Assembly: GCA_029961005.1 (NCBI GenBank)
Contig: JASBVW010000041.1
Span: forward strand, 1 to 8,928
Direction of reading: 5' to 3'
Origin: Bacillota bacterium
Lineage (GTDB): Bacteria; Bacillota; UBA5301; JASBVW01
DNA length: 8,928 nt
Numbering within the stretch: the stretch's first letter is position 1; every line of letters starts with the position of its first letter. Below, piece after piece: positions 1 to 5,479 of this stretch. The notes beneath the pieces were generated by a model, which worked only from the letters and a program-made list of their open reading frames with translations, ran no database searches and had not been told where the DNA came from. Position numbers and translations under genes: made by a program.

Positions 1-663
1 GCACGGCAGGTGCGCTCCTACTCCGCCGGGGCCAGCGCCGGCTGGAAAGCCGGGGACTTCCAGCTCTCCCCCGGCGCCTCCTGGCGGCGGGTGGAGACGC
101 TGGGGGGTGAGGTGCTGGCGGACGAACCCCAGGCGGGGGCGGGGCTGACCTGGAGCCATTCCTGGGCCAAGGCTATGGCCAGCATAAGCACGGGGGCTAC
201 TGTCGATCGGGAAGGGGCCCGAATGAACCCTTCCGTCACCGCGCTTTGGAATTATTTTCCGGGGGAAGGGGTGACGGTGAGCGCCAATTACACCGGCCGC
301 TCCCCCCTGGCCCGCCCGCAGGACGAGGTGCGGCCCACGGCCGGGGTCAACGTGGGTTACCGGCCCCGCTACGACCTGGAGCTATCCTTCAGCTATCTGC
401 TCTACAACGAGGGGGGTACCGCGGCAGGCCAGGAGGGGGCGTATCCGGCCCAAAAGTACAGCGCCCGCCTGCGCTGCACCCGCCGCGGCTGGAGCCTGGA
501 GGTGCTGGGGGAGCACCAGCGCTCCACCCTCAACCGGGCGGAGACCACCTCGGCCCGGGTCCGCGGCCGCTGGGCTTTCCGCGCCGTAGACCTGGACCTG
601 AACGCTGGCTGGACGGCGCCCGGCCTCATCAGCCTGGGCCTGGGCGCAGTGCGCACCTTCTGA
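1..663 (+). CDS. Beta-barrel-like envelope protein, 3' part (5' end outside window)
   Basis: The frame is open from the first base and stops at 661-663, so about 220 C-terminal residues are seen; the GTG at 10 is probably an internal valine, not the start. I do not recognise a named family. The visible part has many short stretches of alternating polar and hydrophobic residues rich in Gly, Tyr, Trp and Arg (for example AGVNVGYRPRYDLELSFSY and ARVRGRWAFRAVDLDLNAGW), separated by polar turns. It ends in ...LGLGAVRTF with a terminal Phe. This is the pattern of a transmembrane outer-membrane beta-barrel ending in the aromatic residue read by the BAM assembly machine. A hexaheme cytochrome follows after 21 bases, probably in the same operon, so a role as a porin or sleeve for electron transfer is possible but inferred. 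Alternative: a secreted, non-membrane beta-sheet protein. Confidence 0.7.
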   Translation, partial: ARQVRSYSAGASAGWKAGDFQLSPGASWRRVETLGGEVLADEPQAGAGLTWSHSWAKAMASISTGATVDREGARMNPSVTALWNYFPGEGVTVSANYTGRSPLARPQDEVRPTAGVNVGYRPRYDLELSFSYLLYNEGGTAAGQEGAYPAQKYSARLRCTRRGWSLEVLGEHQRSTLNRAETTSARVRGRWAFRAVDLDLNAGWTAPGLISLGLGAVRTF

Positions 664-684
664 GCAGGAAGGGGGAAAGTAAGG

Positions 685-1611
685 ATGCCAATGCCGCAGA
701 GAGTATTAAACCTCCTCCTCGCCCTGGTCGTAGCTGGCACGGGCGGGTGGGCGCTAAGCTTTATCCCGCAGATGACTGCCGCAGGGGCAGCGGCCGCCGG
801 GGTGGTGGAAGCCGACGACAGCGCCTGCCGGCTGTGCCATCCGGTGGAGGCGGAGGAATGGACGGCCTCGGCCCACGCCCGCTCGCTCCAGGCGATCCAG
901 GGGCGGGCCGGGGCCGGCGAGCAGTGCCTGCCCTGCCACGGGGCGGAGGCCTTTTTGGCAGAACTGAAAAAAGACGCGCGCCGACCCGCCCTGGAGCAGG
1001 CGCAGCACGGCGTCAACTGCCTGGTCTGCCACACGGCCCACGAGGAGCGGACGGACCCCGCAGACCGCAGCCAGATCCTGCGCCTGGCTCCGGACCGCCT
1101 GTGTGCGACCTGCCATGCCCTGGAGCGGGTGGACCTGGACCGGCGCCCCCACCACAACCAGCAACAGATGTACGGGGGAGGGGGGGCGCTGAACGGCGGC
1201 CGGTTCCCCAGCCCCATGGCCCAGCTGGGGGTGACCTGCGCCCACTGCCACCTGCCGGTGAAGCTGCCGGCGGGGGAGGCGAAGGGCAGGCCTACCCGCG
1301 GGCATAATGTAGGAGCCTTCCAGCCGGGGAGGGAAGGGCAGCCGGACGGCTGCACCTACTGCCACCGCTCCTTCACCGCTGCCTTTCTGGCGCGGGACAT
1401 CGAGCAGAAGCAGGCCACGACCCAAAAACTCCTTGCCCGGGTGGAGCGGCTGCTGGCGGAGAAGGAGAATTTTAAGGCCCAGCCCCAGTATCAGCGGGCG
1501 CGCTATAACTACGAGTTTGTGCTGGGAGACCGGAGCCTGGGCTTCCACAACCCGCTCTACGCCTCCATCCTGCTGGAGAGCGCCGCTGAAGCCCTGCAGC
1601 AGTTAAAGTAG
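685..1611 (+). CDS. Hexaheme c-type cytochrome, exported
   Basis: A 308-residue protein with six CxxCH haem-binding motifs (Cys48-His52, 81-85, 112-116, 140-144, 185-189, 223-227). Such proteins carry covalent c haems outside the cytoplasmic membrane and move electrons. The N-terminus has Arg6 and a hydrophobic run at about residues 7-28, acting as signal peptide or uncleaved anchor. Extra histidines at 64, 108, 119, 156, 157 and 207 could be distal haem ligands. The C-terminal third (about 235-308) is helical and has no haem site; its motif YNYEFVLGDRSLGFHNPLYA resembles the C-terminal helix region of the NrfA / multihaem nitrite reductase superfamily. The CxxCK catalytic haem motif of classical NrfA is absent, so an electron-transfer role is more likely than nitrite reduction. 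The ATG at 685 is chosen because AGGAAGGGGG (666-675) lies 9 bases upstream; the ATG at 691 is less well placed. It follows the barrel-like gene by 21 bases, implying co-transcription. Confidence 0.9.
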   Translation: MPMPQRVLNLLLALVVAGTGGWALSFIPQMTAAGAAAAGVVEADDSACRLCHPVEAEEWTASAHARSLQAIQGRAGAGEQCLPCHGAEAFLAELKKDARRPALEQAQHGVNCLVCHTAHEERTDPADRSQILRLAPDRLCATCHALERVDLDRRPHHNQQQMYGGGGALNGGRFPSPMAQLGVTCAHCHLPVKLPAGEAKGRPTRGHNVGAFQPGREGQPDGCTYCHRSFTAAFLARDIEQKQATTQKLLARVERLLAEKENFKAQPQYQRARYNYEFVLGDRSLGFHNPLYASILLESAAEALQQLK

Positions 1612-1619
1612 GCCCGGTC

Positions 1620-2900
1620 TCAGATGCGGAAGCGGGCGATCTGCTGTTGGAGCCGCGCAGCCAAACCGGCCAGCGCCTCGCCGGACTGGCTGATCTCTTG
1701 GAGCGCGGCGGTTTGCTCCTCTGTGGAGGCCGAAACCTCCTGGGAGCTGGCCAAGGTCTCCTGAGCGATGCGGGCCAGGGTCTCTATGCTCTCGGCCACG
1801 GAACGGAGCGCCTCCACCTCCCGGCGAGTCGCCCGGGCGATCTGGGCCGCCTGCCCGGCCGTCTCCTCTACTGAGCGGACGATCTGATTTAGGGCCTCCC
1901 GCGCCCGCCCGGCCACGTCCACTGCAGCGGCCATCTCCTTCTGCCCCCCGGCCATGGCCGCTTGAGAGGCTTCCAGTCCGGCCTGCACCTCAGCCAGCAC
2001 CTCTACAATGCGCCGGGCGGCTTCGGCGGATTGGTCTGCCAGCTTGCGCACCTCTTCGGCTACCACCGCAAATCCGCGCCCGTGCTCGCCGGCCCGCGCC
2101 GCCTCAATGGCGGCGTTTAAGGAGAGCAGGTTGGTCTGGGCGGCGATGTCGTCGATGGTGCGCACCAGGGCTTCGATTTGGCCGGCGCTCTGGTGGAGCT
2201 TTTGCACGGAGCGGAAGACCTGCTCCAGGGACGAGCGGATGGCGTCAATGCGGGAGATGGCTTCGCCGATGGAAGCCCCGCCGGTGGCGGCCGTCCGGCT
2301 GGCTTCTTGCGCGAAGGAGGCCGCCCTCTCTGCCTGCTCTGCGGCGGCCTGGAGGGACTCCAGCACTTTCTGCAGGGTCTGCGCGGTTCGGCCGATCTCC
2401 TCTGCCTGATTTTGATTGCCGGCCGTGATCTCCTGGACCGCAGCGGCGATCTGGTCGATGGCTTGCCGGGCTTGCTGGAGCGAGGTAGCCAGGTGAGAGG
2501 CGGCCTGCTGCGTGTGGCGGGCAGCCTCGGCGGCGTCGCCCACCAGTTGGCGCACGGAGCCGAGCATCTCGTCGAAGGCGCTGGCCAGTCGGCCGAAGAG
2601 CCCGCCGCCGGTAAAGGCCGCCCCGCGGGTCAGGTCCCCCTGGGCCACCAGGGTCATGGGGTCTAGGAAGTCCTGCACCGCGCGCCTGAAGAGACCGCCG
2701 ATGGCCCAAATGAGCACTGCGCCTGCTGCCAGGCCGATGACGGCCACCCAGAGGCTTAAGGTCAAGATCTGCCGGGCCGAGGCGCGGAAATACCAGAAGA
2801 GAAAGCCTGACCAGATGGCTGTACCGCCGCCGGTGACGGCCAAAAAGCCCAAAGCCGCCTTCAGAAAAGGATCCTGAAGAAACTTCCTGACCCCCTCCAT
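1620..2900 (-). CDS. Methyl-accepting chemotaxis protein lacking a large external sensor domain
   Basis: A 426-residue chemoreceptor that would signal through CheW/CheA to the flagellar motor or a similar output. In order: two hydrophobic helices at about 12-38 and 46-71 joined by only about 7 residues; a HAMP linker at about 71-122 (LVAQGDLTRG, then RLASAFDEM); then a long Ala/Gln/Glu coiled coil with the conserved hairpin tip at about 241-291 (AQTNLLSLNAAIEAARAGE, then GRGFAVVAEEVRKLA). There is no periplasmic ligand domain, so any stimulus is probably sensed at the membrane, in the cytoplasm or through a partner. The frame runs upstream to a TTG at 2927, but the ATG at 2898-2900 is preferred because GGAGGGGG (complement of 2909-2916) lies 8 bases before it. 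The gene is convergent with the cytochrome gene, with 8 bases between stops and no terminator hairpin visible. A candidate promoter lies at 2969-2997. Confidence 0.93.
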   Translation of the reverse strand: MEGVRKFLQDPFLKAALGFLAVTGGGTAIWSGFLFWYFRASARQILTLSLWVAVIGLAAGAVLIWAIGGLFRRAVQDFLDPMTLVAQGDLTRGAAFTGGGLFGRLASAFDEMLGSVRQLVGDAAEAARHTQQAASHLATSLQQARQAIDQIAAAVQEITAGNQNQAEEIGRTAQTLQKVLESLQAAAEQAERAASFAQEASRTAATGGASIGEAISRIDAIRSSLEQVFRSVQKLHQSAGQIEALVRTIDDIAAQTNLLSLNAAIEAARAGEHGRGFAVVAEEVRKLADQSAEAARRIVEVLAEVQAGLEASQAAMAGGQKEMAAAVDVAGRAREALNQIVRSVEETAGQAAQIARATRREVEALRSVAESIETLARIAQETLASSQEVSASTEEQTAALQEISQSGEALAGLAARLQQQIARFRI

Positions 2901-2960
2901 CTTTAGTTCCCCCTCCGTCTTTTTCAAGGATCAGCTTCCAGGCGCACTTGGAGACAAAGA

Positions 2961-2980
2961 AATTCCCGTTTAAAGGAATT
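2961..2980. repeat. Inverted repeat around the chemoreceptor -10 box
   Basis: AATTCC (2961-2966) and GGAATT (2975-2980) form a 6-base inverted repeat with an 8-base spacer. The spacer holds the predicted -10 element of the leftward promoter, a position suited to a repressor site. The arms are short and the region is locally AT-rich, so chance is a real possibility. Confidence 0.3.
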
Positions 2981-2997
2981 AAAGTAAGCCGTGTAAA
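2969..2997 (-). promoter_or_regulatory. Candidate sigma-A promoter for the chemoreceptor gene
   Basis: On the minus strand, TTTACA (complement of 2992-2997; 5 of 6 to consensus -35) is followed after exactly 17 bases by TTTAAA (2969-2974; 4 of 6 to consensus -10). Transcription would start near 2962, giving a leader of about 62 bases before the ATG at 2900. I looked for a flagellar sigma-28 type promoter (TAAA then GCCGATAA) here and saw no convincing match. Confidence 0.45.
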
Positions 2998-3006
2998 TTC
3001 CTGTGG

Positions 3007-3016
3007 CACTTAAGTG
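3007..3016. promoter_or_regulatory. Perfect 10-bp palindrome, possible shared operator
   Basis: CACTTAAGTG is a perfect palindrome. It lies about 43-52 bases upstream of the predicted start of the rightward pdaD transcript (near 3059) and about 45-54 bases upstream of the predicted start of the leftward chemoreceptor transcript (near 2962). Near-equal placement is what a regulator serving both divergent promoters would need. The site is short, and its function is inferred only from position. Confidence 0.35.
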
Positions 3017-3023
3017 GAGACCA

Positions 3024-3052
3024 TTTATTTTTGCGGGGGTTTTTGGTATACT
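3024..3052 (+). promoter_or_regulatory. Candidate extended -10 promoter for the polyamine operon
   Basis: TATACT at 3047-3052 matches 5 of 6 consensus -10 bases and is preceded by TG plus one base (3044-3046), the extended -10 signature. A weak -35, TTTATT (3024-3029), sits 17 bases upstream, which is tolerated when an extended -10 is present. The transcript would start near 3059, leaving a leader of about 79 bases before pdaD. Confidence 0.55.
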
Positions 3053-3059
3053 AGGGCCT

Positions 3060-3110
3060 GGCGTTCCAGGGTGTCTTCCCCTCCCCCGCGGGCACCCACT
3101 CAGCGACGCC
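3060..3110 (+). promoter_or_regulatory. Possibly structured pdaD leader
   Basis: Two nested complementary pairs lie in the untranslated leader: GGCGT (3060-3064) with ACGCC (3106-3110), and inside it GGGTG (3069-3073) with CACCC (3093-3097). There is no following T-run, so it is not an intrinsic terminator. I recognise no known riboswitch class. The stems are only 5 bp each and could occur by chance in GC-rich DNA. Confidence 0.25.
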
Positions 3111-3137
3111 TATGCTTTTAGAAAGGAGAACGCAACA

Positions 3138-3596
3138 GTGCTGCCAGTGCCCACCAAATTCACCCTCTGCGCCGGCAGCGCCGAGGGAGTCACCAGGCTC
3201 AACGCCTTTGACAACGCTTTGCGCGAGGCCGGCATCGCCAATTTGAACCTGCTCAAGGTGACCAGTATTCTGCCGCCGGGCTGCCGTTACGAAGAGAAGC
3301 TGTCCATCGCCCCCGGCTCCCTGACGCCCACTGCCTACGGTTCTATCACCTGCGACGTGCCGGGCACGCGCATTGCTGCCGCGGTAGCGGTGGGCCTTTC
3401 CGAGGATAGCTTTGGCGTCATTATGGAGTTTGCCGGAGAGTGCAGCCGCCAGGAGGCGGAGGAGCGAGTGGCCCGGATGGCGGAGGAGGCCTTTCGCCAG
3501 CGCGGCATGAAGATGGCCCGCCTTATGACCCGGGGGACCGAATTGGTGGTGGAAAAGATCGGCTGCGCCTTTGCGGCCGTGGCTTTGTGGTATTGA
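3138..3596 (+). CDS. pdaD: Pyruvoyl-dependent arginine decarboxylase
   Basis: Converts arginine to agmatine and CO2, the first step of polyamine synthesis, in the cytoplasm. The 152-residue product matches the small bacterial form of the family: VPTKFTLCAGSAEG near the start, LNLLKVTSILPPGC at 37-49, LTPTAYGSITCDVPG at 62-76, GVIMEF at 93-98 and a C-terminal IGCAFAAVALWY. The family cuts itself and turns a serine into the pyruvoyl cofactor. The cut should fall between Thr42 and Ser43, giving a beta chain of about 42 residues and an alpha chain of about 110. The conserved acidic catalytic residue is probably Glu97. The GTG at 3138 is chosen because family homology begins there and AAAGGAG (3122-3128) lies 9 bases upstream; the 45 in-frame codons before it show no homology and include the promoter. 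First gene of the pdaD-speE-speB operon; speE starts 15 bases after its stop. Confidence 0.92.
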   Translation: MLPVPTKFTLCAGSAEGVTRLNAFDNALREAGIANLNLLKVTSILPPGCRYEEKLSIAPGSLTPTAYGSITCDVPGTRIAAAVAVGLSEDSFGVIMEFAGECSRQEAEERVARMAEEAFRQRGMKMARLMTRGTELVVEKIGCAFAAVALWY

Positions 3597-3611
3597 GGAG
3601 GAGGCAGAGGC

Positions 3612-4499
3612 ATGGAGCTCTGGTTTACTGAGCGGCAGACCCCCCATCAGGATTTTAGCCTCCGGGTGGAGCGCACCCTGCACCGGGAAAAGACGCCTTA
3701 TCAAGACTTGGCGGTGTTGGAGACAGCCCAGTGGGGCCGCATGCTGGTTTTGGACGGGTACATCCAGACTACGGTAGAAGATGAGTTCGTCTACCACGAA
3801 ATGATCGCCCACGTCCCTCTCTGCACCCATCCCCGCCCCCGCGCCGTGGCGGTCATCGGGGGAGGAGATGGCGGGGCCATCCGAGAGGTGCTCAAGCACC
3901 CTTCCGTGCAGAGGGCGGTCTTGGTGGAGATTGACGGGCGGGTGGTGGAGGCCGCCCGCACCTACCTGCCGGAGATCAGCTCCGGCCTGGCCGATCCTCG
4001 GGTGGAGGTGCGGATCGAAGACGGGATCGCCCATCTGGCTCAAAGAAGGGCGGAGTACGACTGCATCCTGGTGGATTCTACCGATCCGGTAGGGCCGGCG
4101 GTGGGCCTCTTCAGCGCCGAATTTTACGCCTCCGTCTACCGGGCCCTCACCGAAGACGGCCTCTTTGTGGCCCAGACTGAGTCGCCTTTCTTCAACCGGG
4201 ACCTGATCCAACGGGTCTTTGCTTCGGTTTCCCAGATCTTCCCGGTGGCGCGCCTGTACTGGGCTACCGTGCCCACCTACCCCGGGGTCTTTTGGACCTT
4301 CACCCTGGGCTCCAAGCGCCACGATCCCCTGGCGGTGGTCTCGGAGGAGCTGGACCGGCGGCTGACCTTCCCCACCCGGTATTACAGCGCCGGCATCCAC
4401 CGCGCCTCCTTTGTGCTGCCGCCTTTTGTGGAAGAGCTGATCCAGGCGGGGAAGGCAGGCGCAGCCCCTTCCCGGAGCAACGGGGGTGGAGCGAGGTGA
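3612..4499 (+). CDS. speE: Polyamine aminopropyltransferase (spermidine synthase)
   Basis: Transfers the aminopropyl group of decarboxylated S-adenosylmethionine to a diamine, usually putrescine to give spermidine. The 295-residue protein has the expected two-part fold: an N-terminal beta domain (WGRMLVLDGYIQTTVEDEF, 41-59) and a Rossmann methyltransferase-like domain with GGGDGG (83-88), VEID (105-108, nucleoside binding), EDG (136-138) and DSTDPVGPA (155-163), where Asp155 and Asp158 are the likely catalytic and gate residues. The C-terminal YYSAGIHRASFVLP (257-270) is typical. The last 15 or so residues (Gly/Ala/Arg/Ser-rich) are unconserved and overlap the speB ribosome binding site. GGAGGAGG (3597-3604) sits 7 bases before the ATG. 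In some thermophiles this family acts on agmatine rather than putrescine, which sequence alone cannot exclude here. Confidence 0.95.
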   Translation: MELWFTERQTPHQDFSLRVERTLHREKTPYQDLAVLETAQWGRMLVLDGYIQTTVEDEFVYHEMIAHVPLCTHPRPRAVAVIGGGDGGAIREVLKHPSVQRAVLVEIDGRVVEAARTYLPEISSGLADPRVEVRIEDGIAHLAQRRAEYDCILVDSTDPVGPAVGLFSAEFYASVYRALTEDGLFVAQTESPFFNRDLIQRVFASVSQIFPVARLYWATVPTYPGVFWTFTLGSKRHDPLAVVSEELDRRLTFPTRYYSAGIHRASFVLPPFVEELIQAGKAGAAPSRSNGGGAR

Positions 4500-5389
4500 A
4501 TGGCCTGGGCGGAGTCCTGCGCCGCGGGGCTGTCTTCCTGGGAAGCAAGGAGGAGTACGAAGAGGCGCAGCTGGTCATTCTGGGAGCGCCGCTGGATTGG
4601 ACCATCAGTTGGCGGCCGGGGGCCCGCCTCGGCCCCGCTCACATTCGCGCTTCTTCGGAGGTACTGGAGGAGTACAGCCCGGCGCTGGATTGCGATCTTT
4701 CCTCAGTCCCGTTTTACGATGCGGGGGATTTGGAGCTGCCTTTCGGCGATACCGCGGCCAGCCTCGCCTTGATCCGCGAATCGGTGCAGCGCATCATCAT
4801 GGACGGCAAGGTCCCGCTCCTCTTGGGCGGGGAACACCTTGTCACTTATCCGGCGGTGGAGGCGGTGAGGCAGTATCATCCCGATCTGGCGGTGTTGCAC
4901 TTCGACGCCCACGCCGACCTGCGCCAGGAGTACATGGGGGTTACCCTTTCTCACGCCACGGTGATGCGCCGGGTCCTGGAGCTGGGCCGCCTCGAACTGT
5001 ACCAGTTTGGCATCCGCTCCGGGAGCGAGGCCGAGTTCATCTTTGCTCCTACCCATACCCACTTTTATCCCTTTGAGTTTCGGGAGGCGCTGGAAAAGGT
5101 CGTTCCCACCCTGGCGGGGCGGCCGGTGTACATCACCATAGACATCGACGTGGTGGACCCCGCCTTTGCCCCGGGGACCGGCACGCCGGAGCCGGGCGGC
5201 TGTACCGCTCAGGAGATCCTGGCATCCGTCTACGCCCTGCGGGATCTTCTGGTGGTGGGCTTTGACCTGGTGGAGGTGGCGCCGCTGTACGACCCCTCGG
5301 GTCGCACCGGGGTCCTGGCGGCCAAGATCGTGCGAGAGGCCATCCTGGCCTGGGGAAGCCGGTCCCAGGAAACGGCAGAGGGAGGGTGA
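4496..5389 (+). CDS. speB: Agmatinase / agmatine-type ureohydrolase
   Basis: Hydrolyses agmatine to putrescine and urea, or aminopropylagmatine to spermidine and urea. The 297-residue product has the ureohydrolase fold with all binuclear manganese ligands visible: His114 in GGEH, Asp137, His139 and Asp141 in FDAHADLR, and Asp216 and Asp218 in DIDVVDPAFAPGTGTPEPGG. Length is usual for the family. The GTG start at 4496 overlaps the speE stop by four bases (GTGA), a sign of translational coupling. A weak, close GGAG at 4488-4491 (4-base gap) preceded by a run of Gs supports it. No in-frame ATG precedes the conserved core. It is the last gene of the polyamine operon; no clear terminator follows. 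Confidence 0.94.
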   Translation: MNGLGGVLRRGAVFLGSKEEYEEAQLVILGAPLDWTISWRPGARLGPAHIRASSEVLEEYSPALDCDLSSVPFYDAGDLELPFGDTAASLALIRESVQRIIMDGKVPLLLGGEHLVTYPAVEAVRQYHPDLAVLHFDAHADLRQEYMGVTLSHATVMRRVLELGRLELYQFGIRSGSEAEFIFAPTHTHFYPFEFREALEKVVPTLAGRPVYITIDIDVVDPAFAPGTGTPEPGGCTAQEILASVYALRDLLVVGFDLVEVAPLYDPSGRTGVLAAKIVREAILAWGSRSQETAEGG

Positions 5390-5417
5390 AGGAGCGGCCG
5401 GCTCGGCTGTAGAATGG

Positions 5418-5446
5418 TAGACCAGCGCTGTGCGCAAAGATATCTT
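5418..5446 (+). promoter_or_regulatory. Candidate promoter for the YjbH-like gene
   Basis: TAGACC (5418-5423; 4 of 6 to -35 consensus) and TATCTT (5441-5446; 4 of 6 to -10 consensus) are separated by exactly 17 bases. Both boxes are imperfect, so this is tentative. The -10 lies inside the large palindrome at 5429-5454, which would let a bound regulator block the promoter. Confidence 0.3.
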
Positions 5447-5454
5447 TGTGCGCA
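5429..5454. promoter_or_regulatory. 26-base near-perfect palindrome, candidate operator or RNA hairpin
   Basis: The core AAAGATATCTTT (5436-5447) is a perfect 12-bp palindrome. Pairing continues outward on both sides to 5429 and 5454 with only two G-T positions. As RNA the whole element folds into an 11-bp stem with a 4-base loop when G-U pairs are allowed. The word TGTGCGCAA also occurs twice in direct orientation (5429-5437 and 5447-5455), 18 bases apart. No T-run follows, so it is not a standard terminator. It sits 26 bases before the start codon of the YjbH-like gene and overlaps a candidate -10 box. An operator is the best guess; a leader hairpin is the alternative. Confidence 0.6.
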
Positions 5455-5479
5455 AGAAGACGCGTAAGGAGGAGAGAAG

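Larger units (their letters stand above)
2944..3021. repeat. Duplicated sequence words in the divergent control region
   Basis: Two word pairs occur twice. GCACTT followed by GGAGAC is at 2944-2955, and again at 3006-3021 with AAGT inserted between the two words. AAATTCC is at 2960-2966 and at 2995-3001. The order of the two elements is swapped between the copies. This could mark an old duplication or repeated protein-binding sites between the two divergent promoters. Confidence 0.35.

Noticed and set aside
246..1307. Long + strand open frame of about 350 codons overlapping the barrel and cytochrome genes
   Set aside because: The product is a low-complexity Gly/Pro/Arg-rich sequence, typical of an out-of-frame reading of GC-rich coding DNA. 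The cytochrome frame has six CxxCH motifs and a good ribosome binding site.
685..1611. Assigning the cytochrome as NrfA nitrite reductase
   Set aside because: The C-terminal region is similar, but the CxxCK catalytic haem motif is absent, there are six rather than five haem sites, and the protein is shorter than NrfA.
1609..1640. Bidirectional terminator between the convergent cytochrome and chemoreceptor genes
   Set aside because: Only 8 bases separate the stop codons and no hairpin with a T-run is visible on either strand.
3003..3137. Upstream extension of the decarboxylase by 45 codons
   Set aside because: The extension covers the predicted extended -10 promoter, lacks a ribosome binding site and has no similarity to the family, whereas the GTG at 3138 has a good site and sits at the family's normal N-terminus.
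3051..4400. Minus-strand open frame of about 450 codons opposite pdaD and speE
   Set aside because: It is antisense to two well-recognised enzymes, lacks any recognisable motif and is explained by few stop codons in GC-rich DNA.
5390..5410. Small GAGC/GCTC inverted repeat after speB as a terminator
   Set aside because: The stem is only about 4 bp and no T-run follows.
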